DNA of 39,776 nt from Microbulbifer sediminum (GCF_021729035.1 NZ_JAJSAP010000009.1:1-39776); one strand, 5' to 3'. Shown: positions 25,364-35,826, counted from the first letter of the stretch. The notes: generated by a model from the letters alone, not told the origin. Numbers and translations: made by a program.

Positions 25364-26266
25364 ATGAAACTGGCGGACGCCATCGAACGGTTCCTGGTGC
25401 ACCTGACCAGCGTGCGCCAGCTCTCCCCCCATACGCTGTCCGCCTACCGCCGGGACCTGACGCAATTGCTGCGCCAGGCAGAAGAAGACGGTATTGCCAC
25501 TATCGGCGAACTCCGCGAAATGACCCTGCGCAGCTGGCTGGCGCGACTCCACCGACGGGGCCTGGCCCCCCGCAGCCTGCAACGCTGGCTCTCGGCCGTG
25601 CGCAGCCTGGGGGATTTTGCCTTGCGCCAGGGCTGGCTGCGTGCCAATCCCGCCGCGGGCCTGCGCGCGCCGAAGGCCGACAAGAAACTGCCACGGGTGC
25701 TGGACGCGGACGCAGCCGGGGAATTCGTGGAAAGCCCAAGTGCCGGCACTGGAGACGAGCGCCTGCAGCTGCGTGACCGGGCACTGCTGGAACTCTTCTA
25801 CAGCAGCGGGCTGCGGCTATCGGAGTTGACCGGGCTCAACTGGGCCGACCTGGACCTGGCCGGTGGCGAGGTTCGCGTGACCGGCAAAGGCGCCAAGACC
25901 CGGGTACTGCCGGTCGGTCGCGAGGCGCGGTCAGCGCTCGAGGCGTGGCGCCGGGCCGCCCCGGCAGCGGAAGGCGATGCGGTATTTACCAGCCTCAAGG
26001 GGCGGCGGCTGGGCAACCGGGCCGTGCAGGCCCGGCTGGCATACTGGTCCCGGGCCAGCGGTGCCGAGCAGCGGGTACACCCCCATATGCTGCGGCACTC
26101 TTTTGCCAGCCATATGCTCGAGTCCAGCAGTGACCTGCGGGCGGTGCAGGAACTGTTGGGCCACGCCGACATCAGCACCACCCAGATCTACACCCATCTG
26201 GACTTCCAGCACCTGGCGCGTGTTTACGACCAGGCGCACCCTCGGGCAAAAGGCAAAAAGTCGTAG
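25364..26266 (+). CDS. xerC: Tyrosine recombinase XerC
   Basis: With XerD it resolves chromosome dimers at dif. From the ATG at 25364 it has 300 residues. The N-terminal SAM-like core-binding domain covers about 1-95. The catalytic set is complete: Arg151 (S-G-L-R-L-S-E), Lys175 (G-K-G-A-K), His241 and Arg244 (H-M-L-R-H-S-F), His267 (L-G-H-A-D-I) and nucleophile Tyr276 (I-Y-T-H). A TTG two codons upstream is less likely. Position behind DUF484 and divergence from integron integrases mark it as the housekeeping recombinase, not an intI. Confidence 0.96.
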   Translation: MKLADAIERFLVHLTSVRQLSPHTLSAYRRDLTQLLRQAEEDGIATIGELREMTLRSWLARLHRRGLAPRSLQRWLSAVRSLGDFALRQGWLRANPAAGLRAPKADKKLPRVLDADAAGEFVESPSAGTGDERLQLRDRALLELFYSSGLRLSELTGLNWADLDLAGGEVRVTGKGAKTRVLPVGREARSALEAWRRAAPAAEGDAVFTSLKGRRLGNRAVQARLAYWSRASGAEQRVHPHMLRHSFASHMLESSSDLRAVQELLGHADISTTQIYTHLDFQHLARVYDQAHPRAKGKKS

Positions 26267-26271
26267 GTGAG

Positions 26272-28164
26272 CTAGGGCGTGTACCAGATGGGGGAGGTGT
26301 AGGCTCGCTCCTGGATACTGCCCGGAACATCCTCCGGCCTCTTCAGGCCGAAGAACCTGGCGTCATACGTAGTCCAGCGCGGGGTGGGGATCTCAAGAAC
26401 GCGCACATAATAGAAAGCGTTCTGTGTGCCATCGAAATCGGGGTCTTTCCACCAGGCCTGCAGGAAGGGCGCGCCGATCGCATTGGTGTAGGTGGCATTG
26501 CCCACATCCACAGTGTTACCCACCTTTTTTTTCGCCCGGCCGTCAGCGCCAATCTTGCGGCCGTCGGAAACCGCAATATCGTAGATCCGTTCGTGGGTCT
26601 TGCCCCCGGCATCGAGCCAGCCCTTGACGACCTGGATACGATCGAGGTTGGCACCGTCCGGGTCGCGCATCGCCCGCACCAGGAAGGTTGGGGCCTTGTC
26701 GGACCCCTTGAGTTCCCCGCCCATGGGTACGCCTTTTTCATAGCCGTGCCTGGCGAAGTCTGAGCGCACCAGGTCGTCCTTCGTGAACTCAAAGCCACCG
26801 AACACCCGCACTATCGGGCGCGTTCCTGTAGTGGCATACACTTCCCTGCGGGCCATGGCGTCCCAGAGTGCCTCCCGGGTGTTTTCCCGTGCCCACACCG
26901 CAGCGAGGCCCGAGGCACTGGCCTGGTAATGGCGGATGGCATAGTCCCGCCCCTGGGGGTCGGGCAGATAACCGGTAATCCTTTCCTCGAACCGGATCTC
27001 GTCACTGCTCGGTTCCATCGCAGTGGCCTTGCCAAAAAAATTGTCCTCCCCGGTCGTGGCCAGCGAGGTATGGGAGTCGGTGCTGCCGATCATTCCGAAC
27101 TTGTACGGGTTGGCGCCGAGCTTCTCCTGGTATGCGAGGCCCTGCTGCAAAGCCTCACGGGCATATTCGCGCGGCAGCATGTCTTCTTCCTTGGCCGCGC
27201 CGAAACTGCCCTTATCCCAGGTTTCGAAATCGGCGAACTCATCGTTCGGCGACAGCAGCGGGTGGGTCTCGCCATCGCCTTTGATCTGGGTGACCTCGTA
27301 GAGCGGCTCCCACCGGGAACGGCGCTCGGCGTAATCCCGGTCGAGTGGTTTGCCGTTGCTCAGCGTGACGCTGTCAAACATCAATCCGTTGGATAAATTG
27401 CCGTTGTGCGGAATGGCCAGGACTTTGCCGCCGACCTTTTCCTCGTAGTTGGCCATCCATCGCCAGAGGTCCTCGGGATCCTCGGAATCGTAGGCTGAAA
27501 TGGGGATTACCTTGTCGGCCCTGTCTTTGTTGCCACGGAAAATGACATTTCGATGCAGGTTGCTGCCACCGGGGCTGGAGGTCCATTCGAAACCGATGAG
27601 TGCAGTGAACAGCCCCGGATCATTGTGCTCTTCCGCTGCCTTGGTGATGCGGTGCCACATGGACTCCACCAGGCCATCGATATCGGTCAACGGGTCCTTG
27701 CGCTCCGCAACCGCGCTCCCCCACATCGCATAGGCCTCATCGGGCTTGCCCGCCTTGGTGAGGTCGTGCACCTGCTTGCCCCATTCGCTGGCGAGCAGCC
27801 GCTTGTCGGACTCCTCGATCAGTGGCGCCAGGCCGAGGTTCTCTGCATGGTCGGCCACCACCAGGAAATCGAGCGGCCGATGCAGGCGCGCGGGCACACC
27901 GGTGCTCGAGGTGACCGCTTCTCCTTTTGCGAAGCGATAGGCAGCATCGGGTCCCAGCCTGTTGCCAAACATTCCGGCATCCGTGGAATAACTGGTGTGC
28001 AGGTGGGTATCGCCGAAGAACACCCGATTGGGGAATTCCTGCTCCGGATAAGGGGAGTAATCCACGCCGGCTTTCGGCGCGGAGGGAGGAGCATCCTGCG
28101 CAAGCGTGCAGGTTGCCGCCGGCACCAACACAAAAAGACAGAGTGTACCGATCAGTAACTTCAT
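26272..28164 (-). CDS. Exported DUF3604 (PHP-like) protein
   Basis: A 630-residue protein with a signal peptide (about 1-22, cut before Q-D-A), so periplasmic or secreted. It has PHP-type metal ligands: F-G-D-T-H-L-H-T (Asp52, His54, His56), V-A-D-H-A-E-N (Asp105, His106), I-P-H-N-G and G-S-T-D-S-H-T-S. This suggests a metal-dependent hydrolase, perhaps a phosphoesterase, but no substrate is established for DUF3604. It is convergent with xerC (5 bp apart) and has no partner gene; 173 bp without genes separate it from the SutA-like gene upstream. Confidence 0.9.
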   Translation of the reverse strand: MKLLIGTLCLFVLVPAATCTLAQDAPPSAPKAGVDYSPYPEQEFPNRVFFGDTHLHTSYSTDAGMFGNRLGPDAAYRFAKGEAVTSSTGVPARLHRPLDFLVVADHAENLGLAPLIEESDKRLLASEWGKQVHDLTKAGKPDEAYAMWGSAVAERKDPLTDIDGLVESMWHRITKAAEEHNDPGLFTALIGFEWTSSPGGSNLHRNVIFRGNKDRADKVIPISAYDSEDPEDLWRWMANYEEKVGGKVLAIPHNGNLSNGLMFDSVTLSNGKPLDRDYAERRSRWEPLYEVTQIKGDGETHPLLSPNDEFADFETWDKGSFGAAKEEDMLPREYAREALQQGLAYQEKLGANPYKFGMIGSTDSHTSLATTGEDNFFGKATAMEPSSDEIRFEERITGYLPDPQGRDYAIRHYQASASGLAAVWARENTREALWDAMARREVYATTGTRPIVRVFGGFEFTKDDLVRSDFARHGYEKGVPMGGELKGSDKAPTFLVRAMRDPDGANLDRIQVVKGWLDAGGKTHERIYDIAVSDGRKIGADGRAKKKVGNTVDVGNATYTNAIGAPFLQAWWKDPDFDGTQNAFYYVRVLEIPTPRWTTYDARFFGLKRPEDVPGSIQERAYTSPIWYTP

Positions 28165-28337
28165 TCCTGAGCCTCCCGCTCCCTGTCACTACGACGCCAC
28201 AACATGGGCGCTCCGCGGCCCGGCTGTCGGCCAAGCTCGATCACAGGGGGGATAGACCGGCGACACGCTCTGGCCACCTGCCCTGGCAAGCGCGCCCTCA
28301 GGACGCGCGGGCTGAACCGCTCGAATCGCCGGACCGG

Positions 28338-28565
28338 TCAGATGGGCCGGCTGCCATACTTTGGCTGTGGCTTGCGTGGCGGGTCTGCCGTCACTTCAGG
28401 ATCGATCTCACTAATGGCGCCGCCACGGGCGAGAAACTCCTCGATTTCGTTGTTCAACTGGCTTCGCGCCCGCTCTCTGGAAGTGACTGAACGCTCCTCG
28501 GGGAAGTCCTCGTGGTCTTTGCTCCGGGAGTTACTGCTTTGATCGTCGTAACCATTAGCTTTCAT
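28338..28565 (-). CDS. sutA: SutA-like RNA polymerase-binding regulator (short form)
   Basis: Only 75 residues. The C-terminal half (I-E-E-F-L-A-R-G-G-A-I-S-E-I..V-T-A-D-P-P-R-K-P..K-Y-G-S-R-P-I) closely follows the end of Pseudomonas SutA as I remember it. SutA is a small acidic protein that binds RNA polymerase and supports transcription in slow-growing cells. The N-terminal part (1-35) is polar and likely disordered but much shorter and less acidic than the Pseudomonas tail. The neighbourhood of glnK, amt, ubiK and comM is also where SutA lies in Pseudomonas. The ATG follows ACAGGG by 8 bp. Identity is recognised from motif memory, without a search. Confidence 0.82.
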   Translation of the reverse strand: MKANGYDDQSSNSRSKDHEDFPEERSVTSRERARSQLNNEIEEFLARGGAISEIDPEVTADPPRKPQPKYGSRPI

Positions 28566-28575
28566 CGTAGAAACC

Positions 28576-28599
28576 CTGTAACTGCTACTCCTGTTACAG
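28576..28599 (-). promoter_or_regulatory. Inverted repeat in the sutA leader
   Basis: CTGTAAC (28576-28582) and GTTACAG (28593-28599) pair around a ten-base loop, 11-34 nt ahead of the sutA ATG. The pairing would hold part of the ACAGGG ribosome-binding sequence, and the loop contains an AGGAG. It might modulate translation or be an operator. Confidence 0.35.
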
Positions 28600-28680
28600 A
28601 GGAAGTACCCCTGTGCCGCGCCGGCTGATCATCAACACGGCTGCGCTGTATGCGGCGGCGAATAATATATAGGCACTCAC
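28594..28680 (-). CDS. Possible small membrane peptide ahead of sutA
   Basis: GTG start, 28 codons, reading MSAYILFAAAYSAAVLMISR then R-G-T-G-V-L-P-L and stop. One hydrophobic helix is followed by a basic turn, and AGGG lies about 9 bp before the GTG. The frame stays open for some 20 more codons upstream. This is a candidate only. Apart from it and the glnK terminator, I see no gene in the 360 bp between 28566 and 28925. Confidence 0.22.
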   Translation of the reverse strand: MSAYILFAAAYSAAVLMISRRGTGVLPL

Positions 28681-28853
28681 GGCCAGCCCTGCCAGCCGCG
28701 GGCTATTCCCGGGGTAGAGTTTTTTGTAGCGTAATGGGCACAGGGATATTGCTTAAGGTTATGGAGCAAAAAGCGCCAGTTTTGCGACGACGATCGTGCC
28801 ACCGTTCGCAGGGAATTTAGCGCTGCGAGTGCGACAGGAGGGAACGCGGAAAG

Positions 28854-28877
28854 AAAAAAGGCCCCGCGGGGCCTTTT
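28854..28877. terminator. Intrinsic terminator of the glnK-amt unit
   Basis: A six, GGCCCCGCGGGGCC, T four: a perfect palindrome with A/T flanks, working in both directions. It closes the porin-glnK-amt-glnK unit 49 bp beyond the last stop codon. Confidence 0.85.
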
Positions 28878-28925
28878 CAAGCAATGGCGCGCAATGCTGC
28901 GCACCGCTTTCGGGACGGGAGAAGC

Positions 28926-29378
<453 letters not shown>

Positions 29379-29389
29379 TCAACGGGCAC

Positions 29390-30649
29390 TTATTTACCCA
29401 TGAATTCGGGATAAGCTTCCATTCCGCACTCTACCAAGTCAACACCTTCTTGCTCCTCGTCCTCGCTCACGCGAATACCGGTGATGACCTTGAGCAGGTA
29501 CCAGACCGCGAAGGAAGTGGCGAACACCCAGGCGAAGATGGTGGCGGCGCCGATCAGCTGGCCGCTGAAGGTGGAACCGTCATTGGTAAGCGGCACCAGC
29601 AGCAGGCCCAACAGGCCAACCACACCGTGCACGGAAATCGCACCAACCGGGTCGTCGATCTTCAGCTTGTCGAGAGTGACGATGGACAGGACCACCAGTA
29701 CACCACCCAGGGCACCGAACAGGGTCGCCTGCAGGGCTGTCGGGGTGGAGGGCTCAGCGGTGATGGCTACCAGGCCCGCCAGTGCACCGTTCAGCAGCAT
29801 GGTCAGGTCGGCCTTGCCGAACAGCACCCGCGCAGTAATCAGTGCAGCCACGGCACCACCGGCGGCGGCGGTGTTGGTGTTCAGGAACACCATGGCCACA
29901 GAGTGCGCACTGGCGGCATCGCCCAGCTTCAGCACGGAACCACCGTTAAAGCCGAACCAGCCCATCCACAGGATGAAGGTACCCAGTGTGGCCAGCGGCA
30001 GGTTCGCGCCCGGGATGGCATACACTTCGCCGTTGGGGCCATATTTACCCCTGCGCGCGCCCAGCAGCAGCACACCGGCCAGGGCCGCAGCCGCACCGGC
30101 CATGTGCACGATGCCGGAACCGGCGAAGTCGGAGAAGCCCAGGTCACCCAGGGTGTACAGGCCGAAAACGGAGGCGCTACCCCAGGTCCAGGAACCTTCC
30201 ATCGGGTAGATGAAGCCGGTCAGGATGACGGCGAACACCAGGAAGCTCCACAGCTTCATGCGCTCGGCGACAGCACCGGAGACGATGGACATGGCGGTCG
30301 CCACGAACACCACCTGGAAGAAGAAGTCGGAGGCACCGGAGTACACCGATCCGCCCTCAAAGCCGGCGTCAGCCGAGTCGGACAGCACGCTCTCAAGGCT
30401 GAATGCCTCAATGCCGGACAGCGCCCAGCTGCCGTCATACATGATTGCATAACCGGTCAGCAGGTACATGATGCAGGCAATGGCGAACAACGCCACATTC
30501 TTGGTAAGGATTTCTGTGGTGTTCTTCGAACGCACAAGGCCGGCTTCCAGCATGGCAAAGCCGGCGGCCATCCACATGACGAGTGCACCACACACCAGGA
30601 AGTAAAATGTATCAATTGCATACTGCAATTGAAAAATTTGGTTTTCCAT
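29390..30649 (-). CDS. amt: Ammonium transporter Amt
   Basis: An inner membrane ammonium channel of 419 residues with eleven expected spans. The pore twin histidines are His182 (I-V-H-M-A-G) and His341 (S-V-H-G-V-V-G). It starts directly with a membrane-adjacent N-terminus (MENQIFQLQYAIDTFYFLV) and no cleavable signal peptide. The acidic cytoplasmic C-terminal tail with V-S-E-D-E-E-Q-E-G-V-D is where PII docks. It is flanked by a PII gene on both sides. Confidence 0.97.
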   Translation of the reverse strand: MENQIFQLQYAIDTFYFLVCGALVMWMAAGFAMLEAGLVRSKNTTEILTKNVALFAIACIMYLLTGYAIMYDGSWALSGIEAFSLESVLSDSADAGFEGGSVYSGASDFFFQVVFVATAMSIVSGAVAERMKLWSFLVFAVILTGFIYPMEGSWTWGSASVFGLYTLGDLGFSDFAGSGIVHMAGAAAALAGVLLLGARRGKYGPNGEVYAIPGANLPLATLGTFILWMGWFGFNGGSVLKLGDAASAHSVAMVFLNTNTAAAGGAVAALITARVLFGKADLTMLLNGALAGLVAITAEPSTPTALQATLFGALGGVLVVLSIVTLDKLKIDDPVGAISVHGVVGLLGLLLVPLTNDGSTFSGQLIGAATIFAWVFATSFAVWYLLKVITGIRVSEDEEQEGVDLVECGMEAYPEFMGK

Positions 30650-30728
30650 CTTTCGCTCCGTTCAATCCCGAAATTAGTGGAAATTGATCTAGTTGTTATC
30701 GACCGGTGTCCCTCACGGGCGCGGCCGG

Positions 30729-31834
<1,106 letters not shown>

Positions 31835-32016
31835 GTTTGTTCCCACCTTAATTCTCCTTGGACTCTGTGATTTTCTCGTCGAAATTATTCTGTGCAGTCT
31901 GCTGTCAGCTTCGGGCGACCGTTTTGTTATGGAGGGGTGGTGTGTGACCCTCGGTCTTCTTTTGCCTTGTGAGCCTTTTCATGCCCGCTGGCTGAAATGG
32001 TCTGCAGTGGTGCATC

Positions 32017-32032
32017 TGCAGGCTTGATGCCA
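32017..32032 (-). promoter_or_regulatory. Sigma-54 promoter ahead of the porin-glnK-amt-glnK unit
   Basis: On the minus strand TGGCATCAAGCCTGCA has the invariant GG and GC exactly ten bases apart, with T-G-G-C-A at -24 and T-G-C-A at -12 matching consensus. Transcription would start about 170 nt ahead of the porin ATG. A half-site TGCACC for an NtrC-type activator lies about 87 bp further upstream (32119-32124). The 466 bp between 31835 and 32300 hold this, the ubiK promoter, and no gene I can support. Confidence 0.6.
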
Positions 32033-32230
32033 AGTTTGCAAAACGCCCGGAAATCAATCACTTAAGAGAGAACCGCGAAATGGTTGGATGCCACACCGGA
32101 AAAGTGGTGGAGAGGGGATGCACCAGAATGAAGCCGGCAGGGAGGGATCGCACACAAATGGTGAGGCGGGTGGTGCCTGCGAACCATGACAGCGCACTGA
32201 TCAATGAAAATTGTGTAGCGATCACATAAC

Positions 32231-32259
32231 TTTTGCCGGTAATGGCGCTGGGTTACAAT
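32231..32259 (+). promoter_or_regulatory. Candidate promoter of ubiK
   Basis: TACAAT (32254-32259) is a good -10 box. TTTTGC at 32231-32236 is 17 bp ahead (TTGCCG at 15 bp is the alternative). The transcript would begin about 35 nt before the ubiK GTG. Confidence 0.42.
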
Positions 32260-32300
32260 CACGACGATATAAATCGCCATTTTTTAGTGAGGAATTGCGC

Positions 32301-32546
32301 GTGCCTGCGGATAAATTGCAACAGTTACTGCACGAGCTGCAACAACAGGGGGCAGTGATCACCGGTGACCTGCGCGACGCCCTGGCCGTGGCCCTGAACC
32401 GGCTGCCGCTGGTCAGCCAGGCCGAATTCGACACCCAGGCGGCAATTCTCGAGCGCACCCGCGAGAAAGTCGCGCAGCTCGAGGCACAACTGCGGGAGAT
32501 GGAGCAGGCCCTGCAGGAACAGGACAACGCCGGGGGAGACCAGTAG
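32301..32546 (+). CDS. ubiK: Ubiquinone biosynthesis accessory factor UbiK
   Basis: An 81-residue helical protein (YqiC/BMFP family) that binds UbiJ and the Ubi metabolon. It starts P-A-D-K-L-Q-Q-L-L and ends in a coiled coil (about 44-75) that makes the trimer. The start is a GTG at 32301 with GAGGA 8 bp ahead; an earlier in-frame ORF start lacks such a site. Followed by comM, as in Pseudomonas. Confidence 0.92.
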   Translation: MPADKLQQLLHELQQQGAVITGDLRDALAVALNRLPLVSQAEFDTQAAILERTREKVAQLEAQLREMEQALQEQDNAGGDQ

Positions 32547-32594
32547 GACTCAACAGCGCTCGCCCCGGGGAACACGCTATTCAGGGAAGAAATC

Positions 32595-34091
32595 GTGAGC
32601 CTCTCAGTTACCCACACCCGCGCCCAGCTGGGCGTCTCTGCCCCACCGGTCACAGTGGAGACCCACCTGGCCAATGGCCTGCCTGCATTCAATATCGTCG
32701 GCCTGCCCGAGGCCGCCGTGCGGGAAAGCCGTGACCGGGTGCGCAGTGCCCTGGTCAACAGCCATTTCGACTTCCCGCAGCGCCGCATCACCGTCAACCT
32801 GGCGCCCGCGGACCTGCCGAAGGAAGGCGGCCGTTACGACCTGGCGATTGCCCTGGGCATCCTGGCCGCCTCCGGGCAGGTGCCGGCGGAAGCACTCACG
32901 GGCATGGAGTTTATCGGCGAGCTGGCCCTGACCGGGGACCTGCGCGAGGTGCCCGGCGCCCTGCCGGCCGCCATCGCCTGTGCCGACGCCGGGCGCAGCC
33001 TGGTGCTGCCACTGCCATCAGGTGCGGAAGCCGCGCTGGCAGATGGACGGGTACTGGTGGCCCGGAACCTGTTGCAGGTTTGTGCCCATCTCCACAACCG
33101 CGAGCAGCTGCCAGCGGCAGAGTCACCACCGCACGCCGCGCCGCCGCCGGGCGCCGACCTGGCGGAGGTGCGGGGACAGCTACGCGCCCGGCGGGCGCTG
33201 GAGATCGCGGCCGCCGGCGGCCACAACCTGCTCTTTTACGGCCCCCCGGGCACCGGCAAAACCATGCTCGCCAGCCGCCTGCCCGGCATACTGCCGCCGC
33301 TACTGCGTCGCGAGCAGCTCGAGGTGTCGGCGGTGTATTCCAGTGCGGGGCTGGCGCTGCCCGCGCAACGCCCCTTCCGTGCGCCACACCACAGCGCCTC
33401 GCCCACGGCCCTGGTGGGGGGCGGCAGCAACCCGCGGCCGGGCGAGATCTCGCTGGCCCACCGCGGTATCCTGTTCCTGGATGAGCTGCCGGAATTCCCA
33501 CGCCACGCCCTGGAAATCCTGCGGGAGCCCCTGGAGAGCGGTGAGGTTCGCATCGCCCGGGCGCGCGCCAGCGTGTCGTTTCCCGCCGCCTTCCAGCTGG
33601 TCGCGGCCATGAATCCCTGTCCCTGTGGCTACCTGGGCGAAACCCGCTGCCGCTGCACCCCGGACCAGGTGCAGCGCTACCGCAACAAGCTGTCGGGCCC
33701 GCTGCTGGACCGCATCGACATGCATGTGGAAGTGACCACCATGAGCGCCGGCCAGCTGCAGGATGCACCCGCCGGCGAGCCATCGACAGCGGTCCGGCAA
33801 CGGGTGGTTGCGGCCCGCGCCCAGCAGCGTGAGCGGCAGGCTACAATCAATGCGGCGCTGGCCGGCCGCGCCCTCGAGCAGCACTGCAGCCTCGGTGCCA
33901 GCGGGCAGCAACTGCTGCGCGAGTCAGTCGACCGGCTGGGCCTGTCCGCACGGAGCTACCACCGGGTGCTGCGTGTCGCACGCACCATTGCCGACCTGGC
34001 CGGCACCCCTGCAATCGGCGATGGGCATATTGCCGAGGCGCTGGCCTATCGCAACCTGGACCGGCGCACCGCCAGCGCTGCCGGCGTGTGA
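32595..34091 (+). CDS. comM: ComM/YifB AAA+ helicase
   Basis: A 498-residue AAA+ ATPase of the magnesium-chelatase-like group. In Vibrio, ComM is a hexameric branch-migration helicase that extends integrated DNA during natural transformation. An N-terminal Lon-protease-like domain (about 1-165) lacks a protease role. Walker A is G-P-P-G-T-G-K-T (216-223), Walker B I-L-F-L-D-E-L-P-E-F. The Cys-rich element C-P-C-G-Y-L-G..C-R-C is present. The GTG start follows GGGAAGAA. Together with pilT/pilU this is compatible with, but does not show, competence. Confidence 0.95.
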   Translation: MSLSVTHTRAQLGVSAPPVTVETHLANGLPAFNIVGLPEAAVRESRDRVRSALVNSHFDFPQRRITVNLAPADLPKEGGRYDLAIALGILAASGQVPAEALTGMEFIGELALTGDLREVPGALPAAIACADAGRSLVLPLPSGAEAALADGRVLVARNLLQVCAHLHNREQLPAAESPPHAAPPPGADLAEVRGQLRARRALEIAAAGGHNLLFYGPPGTGKTMLASRLPGILPPLLRREQLEVSAVYSSAGLALPAQRPFRAPHHSASPTALVGGGSNPRPGEISLAHRGILFLDELPEFPRHALEILREPLESGEVRIARARASVSFPAAFQLVAAMNPCPCGYLGETRCRCTPDQVQRYRNKLSGPLLDRIDMHVEVTTMSAGQLQDAPAGEPSTAVRQRVVAARAQQRERQATINAALAGRALEQHCSLGASGQQLLRESVDRLGLSARSYHRVLRVARTIADLAGTPAIGDGHIAEALAYRNLDRRTASAAGV

Positions 34092-34183
34092 CTGGGGGCG
34101 GGACCCGCGTCGCAGCACGCTGGGGACCAGCGCGGTAAACTGGGCGCATTAGTTGGGTACCGAGGTTGGGGGAAGCAGCGCAT

Positions 34184-34666
34184 ATGAAGACAGCCAGCGC
34201 GGAAAAGCGGGATCACCCGGATATCGTTGCACTGCCGCCGCTGATCTATGCCGCCTTCCTGGGAGCCGCGCTACTGGTGCAGTGGGCCTGGCCACTGGAA
34301 ATTTCGTCGGCACATCGCTTCCTGTGGCGGCCCGGCGCCTTCATGGTGGTGGCGGCAGTGTTGCTGGTGCTCTGGGCCAAGCGCGCCCTGGACCGCGCCC
34401 ATACCAATATCCACCCCCATCGCCCAACCACCAGCATTGTCTGTGATGGCCCCTTTCGTTTCTCCCGCAACCCCATCTACCTGGCCATGACGATGCTCTA
34501 CCTGGGCATCACACTGCTGTTCAACAGCTGGTGGGGTCCGATCCTGCTGGTGCCGCTGTTCGCAACCGTGCACTACGGGGTCATCAAGCGGGAAGAACGC
34601 TACCTGATGGACAAGTTCGGCAAACGCTACCGGAATTACCGCAAGAGAGTGCGCCGCTACCTCTAG
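34184..34666 (+). CDS. Isoprenylcysteine/phospholipid methyltransferase-like membrane protein
   Basis: A 160-residue inner membrane protein with four hydrophobic spans (about 20-40, 50-68, 99-116, 117-133). The motif G-P-F-R-F-S-R-N-P-I-Y-L-A-M and the E-E-R-Y-L..F-G..Y-R-N-Y..V-R-R-Y-L ending are typical of the bacterial ICMT/PEMT family that binds SAM at the membrane face. The substrate is unknown. The ATG at 34184 follows GGGGGAAG. Confidence 0.87.
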   Translation: MKTASAEKRDHPDIVALPPLIYAAFLGAALLVQWAWPLEISSAHRFLWRPGAFMVVAAVLLVLWAKRALDRAHTNIHPHRPTTSIVCDGPFRFSRNPIYLAMTMLYLGITLLFNSWWGPILLVPLFATVHYGVIKREERYLMDKFGKRYRNYRKRVRRYL

Positions 34667-34696
34667 GGTGTACCGGGTATAGGGTATACCGGGTAA
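34665..34696. repeat. Two tandem 16-bp repeats
   Basis: AGGGTGTACCGGGTAT and AGGGTATACCGGGTAA lie head to tail, differing at two positions. The first begins inside the stop codon of the methyltransferase gene. They lie between two convergent genes and show no terminator form. Confidence 0.7.
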
Positions 34697-34729
34697 CCGG
34701 AACCGCTGGCAGCCGCGGTTATGCCCGTG

Positions 34730-35290
34730 TCAGGATCGCGCCGCGTCCCGCTGCCCGCGGCCGAGGCGGTAGAGCAGGTGCCGGCGCAACGGGTGCCCGG
34801 ACGGCACTGCCGGGTGGTCAAAATGCCCCGCCGGGACCATCTGCAGCCGCCGCATCACCTGCTCCGAGCGCCGGTTGTCCAGCGGGGTGAACGCGCATAT
34901 CCAGTCGAGCCCCAGGGTACCGAAACCAAAGTCCAGCGCCGCCCGCGCCGCTTCACTGGCGTAGCCCCGGCCCCAGTGGGGGAAGGCCAGCCGCCAGCCA
35001 ATCTCGACTCCCGGTGCAAAGGGCAGGTCCGGCGCGAGGCTATTCAGCCCGACAAAGCCGATAAAAGTACCACTCGCCCGGGTCTCCACCGCCCAGAATC
35101 CCCAACCGTGCCGATCGATATGGGCGTGCAAACGGTCCTGGGTGGCATCGCTCTCGGCACGGCTGCGGGGCGCGGGGAAAAACTCCATCACCCGCGGGTC
35201 CGCATTCAGTTCGGCAAAGGGGATGCGGTCGTCCTCCCGCCACTGGCGCAGCAACAGGCGTTCTGTGGTCAGTTGTACCGGTCGGTTCAT
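34730..35290 (-). CDS. GNAT acetyltransferase, RimJ/RimL type
   Basis: A 186-residue acetyltransferase. It opens with L-T-T-E-R-L-L-L-R-Q-W, the usual start of RimJ/RimL-like GNATs, and has the acetyl-CoA loop W-G-R-G-Y-A-S-E-A-A. The substrate is unknown. The ATG at 35290 overlaps the stop of the upstream GNAT gene (ATGA), which settles the start. It is last in a four-gene overlapping unit. Confidence 0.88.
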   Translation of the reverse strand: MNRPVQLTTERLLLRQWREDDRIPFAELNADPRVMEFFPAPRSRAESDATQDRLHAHIDRHGWGFWAVETRASGTFIGFVGLNSLAPDLPFAPGVEIGWRLAFPHWGRGYASEAARAALDFGFGTLGLDWICAFTPLDNRRSEQVMRRLQMVPAGHFDHPAVPSGHPLRRHLLYRLGRGQRDAARS

Positions 35291-35826
35291 GTGATCGGCA
35301 GGGAAAGCTTGAGCGAGTTGAGTGGGGCAACCATGTAGTCGCACAGGTCGAGCCAGTCGGCATCCTCCGGATAGGGCTCCGATCGGAAGCCGAGCCGGTG
35401 ATACAGCGACCTGGCCACGGCGTTATCCTTCATCACGAACAGGGAGCACTCCTCCACCCCCAGTTGGCGGGAGCCGTATGCACACAGGCCCCTGACCAGC
35501 GTCGCACCCAGCCCGCGGCCACGCTGTTGCGGGGCTACGATCAGGTGCCCGAGATGGCAGCGATCCAGGCGCCGGTAAAAACGGCCAAATGCCAGCATCG
35601 GTGCCGCCAGGTCATTACCGCTTCCCGCAGCCGCTGCTTCCTCCAGGGCCAGGCCCGGCCGCTCGTGCCAGCCACAGTCCTCATCGAATGTCTCGCCGTC
35701 GAACGGATACCGGAACCAGGGGCCACCCCACTGCCGGCAGCTGTGGGCATCGGGCAGCCAGGACATCAGGGTGGCGCGGTGGGCGGGACCGGCGGGCACC
35801 AGCCGGCTATTGTCGTCAACCTGCAT
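35287..35826 (-). CDS. GNAT acetyltransferase
   Basis: A 179-residue acetyltransferase with the motif [15 protein letters not shown] for acetyl-CoA and the later [13 protein letters not shown]. The substrate is unknown. It starts within the last codons of yaiI (11-bp overlap), behind AGGAAA, and ends over the start of the next GNAT gene. Confidence 0.88.
   Translation of the reverse strand: MQVDDNSRLVPAGPAHRATLMSWLPDAHSCRQWGGPWFRYPFDGETFDEDCGWHERPGLALEEAAAAGSGNDLAAPMLAFGRFYRRLDRCHLGHLIVAPQQRGRGLGATLVRGLCAYGSRQLGVEECSLFVMKDNAVARSLYHRLGFRSEPYPEDADWLDLCDYMVAPLNSLKLSLPIT

Noticed and set aside
32212..32226. TGTGTAGCGATCACA, like a CRP/Vfr site ahead of ubiK
   Set aside because: The half-sites are five bases apart instead of six and the first half has a mismatch.
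32595..34091. comM plus pilT/pilU as a competence island
   Set aside because: These genes are far apart and are widespread in bacteria not known to be competent; no comEC or comEA is in the window.
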